A stretch of DNA of 64,000 nt from Cyanobacteriota bacterium (GTDB lineage: Bacteria > Cyanobacteriota > Cyanobacteriia > PCC-6307 > Cyanobiaceae). The position numbers and the translations under genes are program-made. Below the pieces are notes generated by a model that did not search any database, was not told the origin of the DNA, and saw nothing but the letters and a program-made list of their open reading frames with translations. This document shows positions 18,893 through 29,517 of the stretch, in pieces (within the stretch, counting starts at the first letter, position 1; every line of letters starts with the position of its first letter). The DNA lies in contig JAPLIB010000084.1 in NCBI GenBank assembly GCA_026389335.1, positions 1-64,000 of the forward strand, written 5' to 3'.

Positions 18893-19546
18893 ATGCCTCG
18901 CCCCGCCGCCTGCCTCTTTGACCTCGACGGTCTGCTGCTGGACACCGAACCCAGCCACGCCGAGGCCTGGAGCCAGGCGGCGGCCCGATTCGGCCTGCAG
19001 CTCACCGCGGTGCAGTTGCAGCAGCTGCGGGGGCGGCGGCGCCTGGACTGCGCGCACCAGGTGCAGGCCTGGATTGCAGAGGGCCGCTCCATCCAGGTGA
19101 GCAGCGAGCAGCTGCTGGCCGTGCGCCAACCGATTGCCGAAACACTGCTGGCCCTGGCAGCGGCGATGCCCGGCGCCCAGGCCCTGGTGCAGCGCTGTCA
19201 GGCGCTGGCGATCCCGATGGCGCTGGCCACCAGCAGCAGCGCCGCGGCCGTGGCCCTCAAGGCGGCTCCCCATCCCTGGCTGGCGGCCATCACCACCCGC
19301 GTGCATGGTGATGATCCCCAGCTCCAACACGGCAAGCCGGCACCGGACGTGTTTCTGCTGGCGGCTGAACGCCTGGGGGTGGCCGCCAGCGACAGCTGGG
19401 CCTTCGAGGATTCACCGGCCGGTGCCCAGGCGGCGCTGGCGGCCGGCTGCCAGGTGCAGGTGCTGCGACCCGCTGGCATCGCGCCATCGCTGTATCCGCC
19501 CGGGGTTCACTGGCTGAGCTCCCTGGCGGCCGTCTCGCTGACATGA
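18893..19546 (+). CDS. HAD-superfamily hydrolase (phosphatase/phosphomutase type)
   Basis: CLFDLDGLLLDTEPSHAEAW, ATSSSAAAV, FEDSPAGAQAALAAG. Confidence 0.88.
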   Translation: MPRPAACLFDLDGLLLDTEPSHAEAWSQAAARFGLQLTAVQLQQLRGRRRLDCAHQVQAWIAEGRSIQVSSEQLLAVRQPIAETLLALAAAMPGAQALVQRCQALAIPMALATSSSAAAVALKAAPHPWLAAITTRVHGDDPQLQHGKPAPDVFLLAAERLGVAASDSWAFEDSPAGAQAALAAGCQVQVLRPAGIAPSLYPPGVHWLSSLAAVSLT

Positions 19547-19669
19547 ACCATGGCCTGCCCCCCAGGCCTCGGGCTCAGATCGTTGTTGGCGTCAGTGGGC
19601 TGGCTTCATCGGGTTCGTCGGGGATGCGGATTCCGCGGGGATGCCGCCGACCCAGGGCGAACGGCCAGC

Positions 19670-20641
19670 TCAGTAGAGGCGGCTGAGCACGAACTCCGGC
19701 AGAGCCCGCAGGGCGCTGCGGGGCTCGGAGGCGGGCAACCATTCGATCGCCCCATGGGCGTCGCGGGCAAACTCCTCGGCCAGCAGCCGCGAGCGGGGGA
19801 TCGCCTCGCAACCGCGCACCAAGGCCAGGGCCTGCTCCAGATCGCCGGTCTCGCAGAACTCCCGCTCGATCAGGCCGGCCAGGGCGGGGCGCTCCTCCAG
19901 GGCATAGAGCACCGGTGCCGTCAGATACCCCGAGGCCAGGTCGCTAGCGGCGGGCTTGCCCAGCTGCTGATCGCTGCCGGTGAAATCGAGGATGTCATCC
20001 ACCACCTGGAAGGCCAGACCCAATTGGCGACCAAAGCGATAGAGGTCGTCGAGATGGCTGCCGCTGCGCCCCGACAGCACCCCGGCGGCCCGGGCGCTGT
20101 TGGCAATCAGTGAAGCGGTCTTGCAATAGCTCTTTTCGAGATAGGTTTCGAAACTCTGGCCCGTGTCGTAACGGAATAGCCCCTGCTTCACCTCGCCATC
20201 GGCGAGATCCATGATCACGCGCGAGAGCAGCTTCACCACCTCCAGATCATCGAGGTTGGCGAGGTGCCAGCTGGCCTGGGCGAACAGGAAATCACCGGCC
20301 AGCACGGCCACCCGATGGTTGAAGCGGCTGTGCACCGTGGCCACGCCGCGGCGGGTGTCGGCGCCATCCACCACGTCGTCGTGCACCAGCGAGGCGGTAT
20401 GGATCATCTCGGTGATCTCGGCCAGGCGGCGATGGCGCGGGCTGAGCTCACCATCCGCCGCCATCGCCCGCGACAGCAGCAAGACGATGCCGGGCCGCAG
20501 GCGCTTGCCCCCGGCGGCAAACAAATGTTCAGCTGCCGCCTGCAAAATTGGATGACCAGCGCCGATCAGACTGCGCAGATCGGCCAGCAGGGCATCGAGG
20601 TCGGCCTCGACCGGCTGGAGCAACTCGGCGACCGTCGACAC
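19670..20641 (-). CDS. sds: Solanesyl/polyprenyl diphosphate synthase
   Basis: GGKRLRPGIVLLLS, LVHDDVVDGADTRRG, FQVVDDILDFTGSDQQLGKPAASDL. Confidence 0.9.
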   Translation of the reverse strand: MSTVAELLQPVEADLDALLADLRSLIGAGHPILQAAAEHLFAAGGKRLRPGIVLLLSRAMAADGELSPRHRRLAEITEMIHTASLVHDDVVDGADTRRGVATVHSRFNHRVAVLAGDFLFAQASWHLANLDDLEVVKLLSRVIMDLADGEVKQGLFRYDTGQSFETYLEKSYCKTASLIANSARAAGVLSGRSGSHLDDLYRFGRQLGLAFQVVDDILDFTGSDQQLGKPAASDLASGYLTAPVLYALEERPALAGLIEREFCETGDLEQALALVRGCEAIPRSRLLAEEFARDAHGAIEWLPASEPRSALRALPEFVLSRLY

Positions 20642-20665
20642 ATGATCTCCTGGATGAAGTGGATA

Positions 20666-21532
20666 CTAGAAGGGTCGTGGTGGTGAGTGCAGGCACGGGG
20701 GCGAGAGCTCGTCATCACGGCCGTCCTGAACCAGCCAGGCAATCGAGGCGCTGGCCGTTTCGACGGCGATCAGGCGTCGGGCATCGCGATCGAACTGCCC
20801 GGCTTCGCCGGTGGTGAAGAAGCGATGGCTGGCCGTTCCCGCTGGGGCCTGCATGGCGTAGTGATGCAGCAGGGAGCCCAGATGGCGGGCCACCGCCGGC
20901 GCCGGATCGATCACGGCCACATCCGGACCCACCAGCCGGCGGATCGCCTCGATCACAAAGGGATAGTGGGTGCAGCCCAACACGATTGTGTCGGCTCCAG
21001 CCGCCAGCATCGGTTCCAGAAAGCTCAACAGCAAGGCATCGGTCCGGGTTCCGGCTAGGTCTCCCGCTTCGACCAGGTCGGCCAGTCCCAGGCACACCTG
21101 CTCCACCACCTGCACACTGGCGGCATGACGGCCCACGGTGGCTCGGTACAGCCGGCCCTGGAAGGTGGCCGGCGTGGCCATCACGCCGACCACACCGCTG
21201 CGGGTGATCGCCACTGCCGGCTTGACCGCCGGCTCCAGGCCCAGGATCAGGCAAGCCGGGAAGCGTTCGCGCAGATGGTGCAAAGCCACTGCGGAGGCGG
21301 TGTTGCAGGCCACCACGATCACCTTGCAGCCGGCCTCGGTGAGAGCCGTGCAGATGGCCTCGCTGTAGGCGCGGATCTCCTGGGGCTGGCGGCCGCCATA
21401 GGGCACATGGGCCCGATCGGCGAAGTAGACGGTGGATTCATCGGGCAGCTGCTGCACGATCTGGCGCCAGACGCTGAGCCCACCCAGGCCGGAATCGAAG
21501 ATGCCGATCGGCACAGGGGAATCCTGGGTCAT
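20666..21532 (-). CDS. murI: Glutamate racemase
   Basis: IGIFDSGLGGLSVWRQI, VVACNTASAVAL, VLGCTHYPF. ATG at 21532 overlaps the upstream stop (ATGA). Confidence 0.93.
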   Translation of the reverse strand: MTQDSPVPIGIFDSGLGGLSVWRQIVQQLPDESTVYFADRAHVPYGGRQPQEIRAYSEAICTALTEAGCKVIVVACNTASAVALHHLRERFPACLILGLEPAVKPAVAITRSGVVGVMATPATFQGRLYRATVGRHAASVQVVEQVCLGLADLVEAGDLAGTRTDALLLSFLEPMLAAGADTIVLGCTHYPFVIEAIRRLVGPDVAVIDPAPAVARHLGSLLHHYAMQAPAGTASHRFFTTGEAGQFDRDARRLIAVETASASIAWLVQDGRDDELSPPCLHSPPRPF

Positions 21533-22689
21533 CGGTTGAGATAGGCCAGGATGCCCCTGGCCACGGCCTGGGCCAGACGGCGGCGGAAATTGGGATCCGC
21601 CAGCCGCGGCGCGTCGATCTGGCCGGTGACAAAACCCATTTCGGTGAGCACCGACGGCATGGTCGTGCGGCGGATCACGTAGAAGCGGCCGGGCCGGGCG
21701 CCACGGTCTGGGGTACCGGGGGAGACAGCCATCAGCTGATCCTGAATGATCACCGCCAGATCGCGGGAGCTGCCTCCCTCGAAGAAGAAGGTTTCCACCC
21801 CGTTCACATCCGGCCTGTCCATGCTCAATGCATTGGCATGGAGGCTGACGAACACATTGGCGCCGATGCTGTTGGCCAGGTTGACCCGCGGGGGGAGGTC
21901 CACATCCACCTCCGAGGTGCGGGTCATCGAAACGGTCACGCCACGGGCCTGGAGCAGCTGGGCCACCTGCAGGCTCACATCCAGCACCACATCGGTCTCG
22001 CGCAGGCCGTTGATGCCCACAGCCCCCGGATCCGGCCCGCCATGGCCCGGATCGATCACCACCCGGAAACGGCCGCGGGGCACCAGCGGCAGACCCTCCG
22101 GATTGAGGGGCTGACTGGAGGTGCCGCGACCACTGTTGGCGTAATCCGAGCCAATTTTGGCGTAATCCGAGCCGAACCGGGGCGGACTCCAGCGGCTCCT
22201 GACGATCGCGGCCGGGGCCTCCATATCGCCTTCGCCGACGCTCTGCAGGCTGCCGGCCGGCACGCCGGTGAGTTCCATCCGCCAGCGATCGCGGGCGGTG
22301 CCCACCAACCGCAACTGGCGCGGATCGAGGCGGGTGCCGGGCTGGAACTCCAGCACCAGGCGCGTGGTGCCGTTGTCGGGTTTGCCGATGCGCACCTCCC
22401 GCACCGCACCAGCGGACGGCAGCACCCGGGCGCGGGTGGGTGCCCCGGGCAGATCTACCCACACCCGGGGACCCTGACCATTGCGCCCCTCCTCGAAGAA
22501 GGCCTGCAGCGGAATCCCAGGGCTGGTGCGCAGCTCGAGGCTGCCGTCGCGCCCGATGCGCCAGGCCGAGAGGCTGCTGCCCGCCCAGGACGGCAGCTCG
22601 GCCGCCAGGGCCAGTCCCAGGACCAGCAGGCCGCGGCCGACCACGGTGCCCAGGTTGGCGCCACGCAGGGGGGAGCGAAAAGCCATCAA
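21529..22689 (-). CDS. N-acetylmuramoyl-L-alanine amidase (AMIN-like plus Amidase_3)
   Basis: VVIDPGHGGPDPGAVG, NSIGANVFVSLHANAL, VLTEMGFVT. Confidence 0.9.
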   Translation of the reverse strand: MMAFRSPLRGANLGTVVGRGLLVLGLALAAELPSWAGSSLSAWRIGRDGSLELRTSPGIPLQAFFEEGRNGQGPRVWVDLPGAPTRARVLPSAGAVREVRIGKPDNGTTRLVLEFQPGTRLDPRQLRLVGTARDRWRMELTGVPAGSLQSVGEGDMEAPAAIVRSRWSPPRFGSDYAKIGSDYANSGRGTSSQPLNPEGLPLVPRGRFRVVIDPGHGGPDPGAVGINGLRETDVVLDVSLQVAQLLQARGVTVSMTRTSEVDVDLPPRVNLANSIGANVFVSLHANALSMDRPDVNGVETFFFEGGSSRDLAVIIQDQLMAVSPGTPDRGARPGRFYVIRRTTMPSVLTEMGFVTGQIDAPRLADPNFRRRLAQAVARGILAYLNR

Positions 22690-22694
22690 CGCGC

Positions 22695-23579
22695 TCAGAA
22701 CAGGGCCGGGCGTCGATGCTGCAGGCTCGGCATCTGGCTGCGGATGCGCTGACCGTGGGCAATGTCCACCGGCGCCATGGCCAGGCCAGGCCCCTGGCCC
22801 GCATCGGCCAGCACCGTGCCCCAGGGATCGATCACCAGCGCATGGCCATGGGTCTGACGGCGGCCGTAGTGCAGACCGGTCTGGGCCGGAGCCAGCACGT
22901 AGGCGGTGTTTTCGATTGCCCGGGCCTGCAGCAGCACCTGCCAGTGGTCCTTGCCGGTGTAGGCCGTGAAGGCAGCGGGCACCATCAACAACTCGGCGCC
23001 GGCGCTGGCCAGGTAGCGATAGAGCTCAGGGAAGCGCACGTCGTAGCAGATCGACAGGCCGACGCGGCATAGCCCCGGCACCTCGACCACCGGCGGCAAG
23101 GCTTGGCCCGGCTGCACCGTGGCCGATTCCCGATAGGTGGTGCCGTCGGGGATATCGACATCGAACAGATGAATTTTGTCGTAGCGGGCCAGCAGCTGAC
23201 CTTCCACCCCCACCAGTTCGGCGCGGTTGTAGGTGAGGGATTCCCCCGCCGGCACCGGAAAGCCACCGCCCAGCAGGGTCACCTGATAGCGCCGGGCCAT
23301 GGTGACCAGGAAGCGGCTGCAACGCTCCGCCAGGCTGGGGGCCAGCTCAATCCGGCGTAGATCGTCGCCCATGAAGGCGAAATTCTCCGGCAAGCCCACC
23401 AGCTCGGCACCGCGCCGCGCCGCCAGCTCAATCTGCTCCTCGGCCGCCGCAAAATTGGCATCCGGATCCGGCGTGCTGGTCAGTTGCAGGGCTGCCGCCA
23501 AAAAACTGCTCACCGACTCACCCGAAGCGACCGGCGAACTGTAAGGGGAGGGGGCAGCGGCGGCCAGCGCTGCCCTCAC
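22695..23579 (-). CDS. Carbon-nitrogen hydrolase (Nit/nitrilase superfamily)
   Basis: LVGLPENFAFMG, YDKIHLFDVDIPDG, LSICYDVRFPELYR. Start uncertain (a downstream GTG, VSSFLAAALQ, is possible). Confidence 0.88.
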   Translation of the reverse strand: MRAALAAAAPSPYSSPVASGESVSSFLAAALQLTSTPDPDANFAAAEEQIELAARRGAELVGLPENFAFMGDDLRRIELAPSLAERCSRFLVTMARRYQVTLLGGGFPVPAGESLTYNRAELVGVEGQLLARYDKIHLFDVDIPDGTTYRESATVQPGQALPPVVEVPGLCRVGLSICYDVRFPELYRYLASAGAELLMVPAAFTAYTGKDHWQVLLQARAIENTAYVLAPAQTGLHYGRRQTHGHALVIDPWGTVLADAGQGPGLAMAPVDIAHGQRIRSQMPSLQHRRPALF

Positions 23580-23588
23580 CGGCTCGGA

Positions 23589-24344
23589 TCAGCTGGCCCG
23601 CAGCACCCCGGGCTCCGCCTGGATCGGCACGATCTCCAGGCTGTCGACGGCGGCGCAACAGGCGAAATCGGCGTCGTGATCGCCCAGGCCCAGCAGTCGC
23701 TGGCCATGGCTGGCGGCCCGCAGGCAGGTTTCGGTGTCCAGCCGCCAGCGCTGCCAGAGGGCCAGGGCCGCCAGCATTTCGTCATTGCCGCAGCTCACCC
23801 CCACATGGGGGGCCACGGCCAGCTCCATCGCCGCCGAGGCCACCGCCCCGGCCGCCAGGCTGTCCTCCAGGGAGTAGTCGCCCTCCCAGCCACTGCCGAC
23901 GATCCAGACCCGCTCACAGCCGCGTTCCAGCAGCCGCCTGGCCACGGCCGTGCGATTCGGCAGGGCTGCCGTGACCAGCAGCGGCACCGCCCGCACCGCC
24001 GCCAGGGAGCGGGTGCCATTGGTGGTGCTCATGAAGATGCGCTTGCCAGCCACCAGCTCGGGAGTCACCGCCAGCGGCGAGTTGCCCAGGTCGTAGCCGG
24101 CCACTCGCTGGCCGCCGCGCTCACCGGCCCGCAGGCGCTGCTGGGCCGGCCAGGCGGCGGCGGCGGCCTCCAGGGAGTCCAGATCGGCAAAGGCCTCGAT
24201 CGCCTCGGCACCGTTCTGCAACGACCAGGCGATCGTGGTGGTGGCTCGCAACACATCGATCACCACCGCGGCATCAGGGCCACCCTCCGCCGGACCCAGC
24301 ACCGCAGGCACGGCCTCAGACGTGTGGAAGTAGGAAATCAGCAC
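23589..24344 (-). CDS. comB: 2-phosphosulfolactate phosphatase (ComB family)
   Basis: GTG start [47 protein letters not shown]. Confidence 0.85.
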   Translation of the reverse strand: MLISYFHTSEAVPAVLGPAEGGPDAAVVIDVLRATTTIAWSLQNGAEAIEAFADLDSLEAAAAAWPAQQRLRAGERGGQRVAGYDLGNSPLAVTPELVAGKRIFMSTTNGTRSLAAVRAVPLLVTAALPNRTAVARRLLERGCERVWIVGSGWEGDYSLEDSLAAGAVASAAMELAVAPHVGVSCGNDEMLAALALWQRWRLDTETCLRAASHGQRLLGLGDHDADFACCAAVDSLEIVPIQAEPGVLRAS

Positions 24345-24387
24345 AGGCCGCGGCGCGATGAGAGGTGCGTCACAGTAAGCAGCCCAG

Positions 24388-26007
24388 GTGGATGAAGGCG
24401 CGGTGGCGACCAGCAGCACAGGTGCGGGCGGCCCGATCGCCCCGACCGCCGGCAAGCCCGGCCGCCAGCGCGACCTACGCGATTTTTTGCGGCTGCTGGA
24501 GCAACGCGGCCAGCTGCGCCGCATCACCGCTCCGGTGGACCCGGACCTGGAGCTGGCGGCAATCGCCGACCGGGTGCTGGGGCTGGGCGGACCGGCCCTG
24601 CTGTTCGAGAACGTGATCGGCTCCTCGATGCCGGTGGCCGTGAACCTGCTGGGCACGGTGGAACGGGTGGTGTGGAGCATGGGCATGGAGCGCCCCGAGG
24701 AGCTCGAGGCCCTGGGCGAACGGCTGGCCCTGCTGCAGCAGCCCCGCCCCCCCAAGGGCCTGGGTGAACTGAAGACCTTCGCCGGGGTGCTCTGGGATCT
24801 GGTCAAAGCCCGGCCCGACCGGGACCTCACCCCCCCCTGTCACCAGGTGGTGCTCAAAGGAGAGCAGGTGAATCTCGATGCCCTGCCCCTGTTGCGCCCC
24901 TGGCCGGCTGATGCGGGCGGCGTGATCACCCTGGGGCTGGTGATCACCAAGGATCCGGAAACCGGCGTGCCGAATGTGGGCGTGTACCGCCTGCAGAAGC
25001 AATCCGCCACCACCATGACCGTGCACTGGCTGAGTGTGCGCGGCGGCGCCCGCCATCTGCGCAAGGCGGCAGCCATGGGTAAAAAGCTGGAAATCGCCAT
25101 TGCCATCGGCGTCCATCCGCTGTTGATCATGGCGGCGGCCACGCCGATCCCGGTGCAGCTGAGCGAGTGGCTGTTTGCCGGCATTTATGCCGGTGAAGGG
25201 GTGCGTCTGGTGAAGTGCAAAACCCTGAACCTGGAGGTGCCCTCCCACAGCGAAATGGTGCTGGAGGGCACGATCACCCCGGGCGAGCAGCTGGCGGATG
25301 GCCCCTTCGGCGATCACATGGGCTTTTACGGCAATGCCGAGGATTCGCCCCTGGTGCGCTTCCACTGCATCACCCACCGGCGCGATCCGGTGTTTCTCAC
25401 CACCTTCAGCGGCCGGCCCCCGAAGGAAGAGGCGATGCTGGCGATCGCCCTCAATCGCATCTACACGCCGATCCTGCGCCAGCAGATCCCGGAGATCGTC
25501 GATTTCTTCCTGCCGATGGAGGCCCTCAGCTACAAGCTGGCGGTGATCGCCATCGACAAGGCCTATCCGGGCCAGGCCAAACGGGCGGCGATGGCCTTCT
25601 GGAGTGCCCTGCCCCAGTTCACTTACACCAAGTTCGTGGTGGTGGTGGACCAGGCGATCAACATCCGCGATCCGCGTCAGGTGATCTGGGCGATCAGTGC
25701 CCAGGTGGATCCCCAGCGCGATCTGTTCGTGCTCGAGGACACCCCCTTTGACTCGCTCGATTTCGCCAGCGAGCGCCTGGGGCTGGGAGGACGGCTCGCC
25801 ATCGATGCCACCACCAAGATCGGTCCGGAAAAAAGGCATGACTGGGGTGAGGCCCTGAGCCGCCCCGCCGCCCTCGAGGCCCAGGTGGACGGGCGCTGGG
25901 CTGAACTGGGCCTGGCCGATCTCGGCCAGGAGGAGCCGGATCCGGCCCTGTTCGGCTACACGCTGGAGGCCCTGCTGGCCCGACTGGCGGCGACGGCCAG
26001 GGGCTGA
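24388..26007 (+). CDS. UbiD-family decarboxylase
   Basis: [59 protein letters not shown]. Confidence 0.9.
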   Translation: MDEGAVATSSTGAGGPIAPTAGKPGRQRDLRDFLRLLEQRGQLRRITAPVDPDLELAAIADRVLGLGGPALLFENVIGSSMPVAVNLLGTVERVVWSMGMERPEELEALGERLALLQQPRPPKGLGELKTFAGVLWDLVKARPDRDLTPPCHQVVLKGEQVNLDALPLLRPWPADAGGVITLGLVITKDPETGVPNVGVYRLQKQSATTMTVHWLSVRGGARHLRKAAAMGKKLEIAIAIGVHPLLIMAAATPIPVQLSEWLFAGIYAGEGVRLVKCKTLNLEVPSHSEMVLEGTITPGEQLADGPFGDHMGFYGNAEDSPLVRFHCITHRRDPVFLTTFSGRPPKEEAMLAIALNRIYTPILRQQIPEIVDFFLPMEALSYKLAVIAIDKAYPGQAKRAAMAFWSALPQFTYTKFVVVVDQAINIRDPRQVIWAISAQVDPQRDLFVLEDTPFDSLDFASERLGLGGRLAIDATTKIGPEKRHDWGEALSRPAALEAQVDGRWAELGLADLGQEEPDPALFGYTLEALLARLAATARG

Positions 26008-26021
26008 GCGGGGCTGTACCC

Positions 26022-26588
26022 ATGCTCGGCCGCAGCGCCCTCCATGCCATCCGGGCCCTGCTGGAGCTGGCCGAGGCGCCGCAGCGCTGGCGATCGGTGC
26101 CGGATCTGGCAGCGGCCCAGCAGCTGCCTGAGGCCCTATTGGAGCAACTAATGCTGCGGCTACGTCGTGCCGGGTTACTGGAGGCCCGGCGTGGCCGTCA
26201 GGGCGGCTACCGCCTGGCCCGGCCCGCGGCGGCGATCCCGTTGGCGGCGATCCTGGCGGCCGTGGCTGCCAGCCGCCCCGGGTCGGGCGAGGTGGCCGCC
26301 CCGGCCGCGACGGCTGGCAGCACGAACCGGCAGCACAGCAAGGCTGAGGTGGGATTGGCCGGGCTGGGATTGGCAGCGCTCGGATGCGCCGAGGCGGGGC
26401 TTGCCGATGGGGCGACGGCCAGGGGCGCCAATCACGAGGCGGCCTCCCAGGTGACGGCAGTCCTGGAGCGCCGGTTGCAGCAGGCCCTGGAGCGGGAACT
26501 GGCCCGCTTCACCCTCGAAGAACTGCACCACGATCTGCGCAGTGCCCGCGCGGCCCTCAGCGCAGACGGCGGCCTGTTGCTGGGCTGA
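26022..26588 (+). CDS. Rrf2-like transcriptional regulator
   Basis: SALHAIRALLELAEAP..LPEALLEQLMLRLRRAGLLEARRGRQGGYRLARPAAAIPLAAIL. Confidence 0.8.
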   Translation: MLGRSALHAIRALLELAEAPQRWRSVPDLAAAQQLPEALLEQLMLRLRRAGLLEARRGRQGGYRLARPAAAIPLAAILAAVAASRPGSGEVAAPAATAGSTNRQHSKAEVGLAGLGLAALGCAEAGLADGATARGANHEAASQVTAVLERRLQQALERELARFTLEELHHDLRSARAALSADGGLLLG

Positions 26589-26695
26589 AAGCGGTCCCCG
26601 GCGGCAAGCTCGGCCCGTCACCTCGATCCGTTGCACCACTGGTGGCCCTTCGGAGCCACGCCGGCGGTCCAGTCCAGTCCTTCTAGGCTGATCAG

Positions 26696-27037
26696 ATGCC
26701 ACCAGAGGATGCCCTTCCCGATCCCGCTGCCCTGCTGGAGCAGGTGCTCAATCCGCTGTTGGATGATTTCGCCGCCTCCTTCGAGCGGGGGCTGCTGCTG
26801 CTGCAGCACTGTCCGGAGCGGGTTTTGTCGCTTGCGGCCCAGCTGAGCCTTGAGGGCAGGCTGCTGGAGGCCCGCGCCGAACTGCGGGCGGCTCGGGCCC
26901 TGCGGGCGGCCACGCCGGCACCGATGGCTCTGGACATGGCCACGATCACTCCGTGGCATGCGCTGCTGGTGGAGGTGTGGTCGCTGTCGGCCAGTCTGCG
27001 GGCCGCTGGCATCAGCGTGACCGGACCGGCTCCATAG
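26696..27037 (+). CDS. DUF2605-like protein
   Basis: LLEQVLNPLLDDFAASFERGLLLLQHCPE.. resembles cyanobacterial DUF2605. Confidence 0.65.
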   Translation: MPPEDALPDPAALLEQVLNPLLDDFAASFERGLLLLQHCPERVLSLAAQLSLEGRLLEARAELRAARALRAATPAPMALDMATITPWHALLVEVWSLSASLRAAGISVTGPAP

Positions 27038-27064
27038 GATCGGCTTCTCCCTGCCGCTGCCGGT

Positions 27065-28435
27065 GTGCCCAGCCCCGAGATTGCGCTTCCAGGTCCGCTG
27101 CCCCATCCAGGCAGTGGTGCCGCCCTGCTCACGCCGGAGCTGCGGCTGGCCGCCGGCGGCAGCCTGCGGGGCCACGTCAGGGTGCCGGGGGATAAGTCGA
27201 TCTCGCACCGGGCACTCTTGTTTGGTGCCATCGCTGAAGGCGACACCCGCATAGAAGGATTGCTGCCAGCGGAGGATCCGCTCAGCACCGCCGCCTGCCT
27301 GCGGGCCATGGGGGTTGAGGTGTCGGCGATCGAGCGGGATCGGCCCGTGCTGGTGCGGGGGGTGGGTCTCGATGGTTTCCAGGAGCCGGCCGACATTCTC
27401 GATTGCGGCAACTCCGGCACCACGATGCGGCTGATGCTGGGACTGCTGGCTGGGCGCAGCGGCCGTCACTTCGTGCTCACGGGTGATGCCTCGCTCCGGC
27501 GTCGACCGATGCGTCGGGTCGCCGGCCCCTTGGCTGAGATGGGCGCCACGATCGCCGGTCGCCGCAGCGGCGAGCTGGCACCGCTGGCGATCCAGGGCCG
27601 CTCCCTGCACGGCGCCACGATCCGCACACCGGTGGCCTCCGCCCAGGTGAAGAGCGCCCTGCTGCTGGCCGCCCTCTCCGCCACGGGGCCCACCACCGTG
27701 ATTGAACCAGCCCTCTCCCGCGATCACAGCGAGCGCATGTTGCGGGCCTTCGGCGCCGATCTGCAGGTGCATGGCCCCGGCGGCACGGAGGTCACGGTGA
27801 GGCCCGGCCCCAGCCTGCGCGGCCAGGCGGTGACCGTGCCGGGGGACATCAGTTCGGCGGCCTTCTGGCTGGTGGCCGCCGCCATCACCCCCGGCGCCGA
27901 TCTCACCGTGCAGAACGTCGGGCTCAATCCCAGCCGCACCGGCATCCTCGAGGTGCTGGAAGCCATGGGAGCCCGCCTGGAAATCCTCGATCGCCGCGAT
28001 GTGGCCGGGGAGCCGGTGGGCGATCTGCGGGTCTGCCATGGCCCCCTAAAAGCCTTCACGATCGGCGGCGATCTGATTCCGCGGCTCGTGGATGAAATCC
28101 CGGTGCTGGCGGTGGCGGCCTGCTGCGCCGCAGGAGTGAGCCGCATCAGCGGCGCCGAGGAGCTGCGGGTGAAGGAGACAGATCGCCTGGCGGTGATGGC
28201 GCGCCAGCTCGGGGCGATGGGGGCCCAGCTGGAGGAACACCCGGATGGCCTCAAGATCGCCGGTGGGGTGCAGCTGCATGGCGCCACCGTGAACAGCGAA
28301 ACCGATCACCGGGTGGCGATGAGTCTGGCGGTGGCCTCCCTGGTGGCCCGCGGCGACACCTGGCTGCTGGATCCGGAGGCCGCGGCCGTGTCCTATCCGG
28401 GCTTCTGGGATGACCTTGAACGCCTGCGGGCCTGA
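27065..28435 (+). CDS. aroA: 3-phosphoshikimate 1-carboxyvinyltransferase
   Basis: [54 protein letters not shown]. Confidence 0.95.
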   Translation: MPSPEIALPGPLPHPGSGAALLTPELRLAAGGSLRGHVRVPGDKSISHRALLFGAIAEGDTRIEGLLPAEDPLSTAACLRAMGVEVSAIERDRPVLVRGVGLDGFQEPADILDCGNSGTTMRLMLGLLAGRSGRHFVLTGDASLRRRPMRRVAGPLAEMGATIAGRRSGELAPLAIQGRSLHGATIRTPVASAQVKSALLLAALSATGPTTVIEPALSRDHSERMLRAFGADLQVHGPGGTEVTVRPGPSLRGQAVTVPGDISSAAFWLVAAAITPGADLTVQNVGLNPSRTGILEVLEAMGARLEILDRRDVAGEPVGDLRVCHGPLKAFTIGGDLIPRLVDEIPVLAVAACCAAGVSRISGAEELRVKETDRLAVMARQLGAMGAQLEEHPDGLKIAGGVQLHGATVNSETDHRVAMSLAVASLVARGDTWLLDPEAAAVSYPGFWDDLERLRA

Positions 28436-29489
28436 GCTGGGGCTGCGGCGAACCGGCGACGGCAGTTTCAGCCTCTACAGCCCGGAGTTCGGCGAGGGCT
28501 TCCACTGCGCTGATGGCGCCCTGGCCGAGGCCCGCCGGGTGTTCGTGGCGCCGGCCCAGCTGGAGCGTTTCAGCCCTGGCAGCCGCCTGCGGGTGCTGGA
28601 GGTGGCGGTGGGCACCGGCACCAACACGGCGTCCCTGCTGCAGGCCTCTCGAGAGCGGCAGCTGGAACTGGACTGGTGGGGGCTGGAGCTCGATCCGTTG
28701 CCACTGCAACTGGCCCTCGCCGATGCCGGCTTTCGCCATCAATGGCCGGAGCCGGTGTTGGTGCAGTTGCAAGGGCTCACCAGCAGCGAACGGCTGCTCT
28801 GGGGTGAGGCCCGCAGCCGTCTGCCGGAATTGCAGAGCCGCCTCGGCGGCGATTGCGACCTGGTGTTGCTCGATGCCTTCTCGCCGCGCCACTGCCCCCA
28901 GCTCTGGTCTGTGGAGTTTCTGGCGGATCTGGCCGCTTTGCTGGCCCCCGAGGGCCGGCTGCTCACCTACTGCTCGGCGGCGGCGGTGCGCCGGACCCTG
29001 GGGCTGTCCCACCTGCAGCTGGCGGCCATTTGTAGCCCGGTAAGCAATAGTCCGGCAAGCAGTGGCCCGGCAACCAGTGGCACGGCAGCCAGTGGCACGG
29101 CCACAAGTAGCCCAGCAGCCAGTGGCCCGGCAACCAGCACCGGCGCAACAACGGACGGGCTCTCCGCCATTGAGCCGATGGCCTGGAGTGCTGGCACCGT
29201 TGCCAGCCCCACGGCGCTGCCGATGGCCGGAGTGCTGCGGCCGTTGAGCCCGATGGAGCTGGAGCATCTGGCCTGCCGGGCCGGCGAGCCCTACCGGGAT
29301 CCCTCGCGCCAAGGCACCGCGGCCGAGATCCTGGCGCGGCGTCAACAGGAGCAACGGCTGAGCACCGCCGAAGCCAGTCGTCAGTGGCAACGCCGCTGGG
29401 GCCTGGCCCGCCGCCATCACCAGCACCAGACAAGCGCCGAACTGGGCCCTGACCCAGCGCCACCGGATCGCGCCGAGCGGGCCCGGTAG
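28410..29489 (+). CDS. MnmC-like SAM-dependent methyltransferase with Ser/Ala/Pro/Thr repeat insertion
   Basis: [69 protein letters not shown]. Confidence 0.8.
   Translation: MTLNACGPELGLRRTGDGSFSLYSPEFGEGFHCADGALAEARRVFVAPAQLERFSPGSRLRVLEVAVGTGTNTASLLQASRERQLELDWWGLELDPLPLQLALADAGFRHQWPEPVLVQLQGLTSSERLLWGEARSRLPELQSRLGGDCDLVLLDAFSPRHCPQLWSVEFLADLAALLAPEGRLLTYCSAAAVRRTLGLSHLQLAAICSPVSNSPASSGPATSGTAASGTATSSPAASGPATSTGATTDGLSAIEPMAWSAGTVASPTALPMAGVLRPLSPMELEHLACRAGEPYRDPSRQGTAAEILARRQQEQRLSTAEASRQWQRRWGLARRHHQHQTSAELGPDPAPPDRAERAR
29043..29147. repeat. 15-bp tandem repeat, 7 units, in frame within MnmC-like gene
   Basis: Units such as agcagtggcccggca, accagtggcacggca, gccagtggcacggcc, acaagtagcccagca. 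Confidence 0.9.
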
Positions 29490-29517
29490 ATTCCGCCGCA
29501 GCCATCCCCGCCCGCCG

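Noticed and set aside
24475-25839. 454-codon open frame on - strand
   Set aside because: Antisense to the UbiD-like gene; His/Gln-rich shadow frame.
29043-29147. Possible CRISPR-like array
   Set aside because: Contiguous 15-bp units without spacers, in frame within a gene, and no cas genes in the window.
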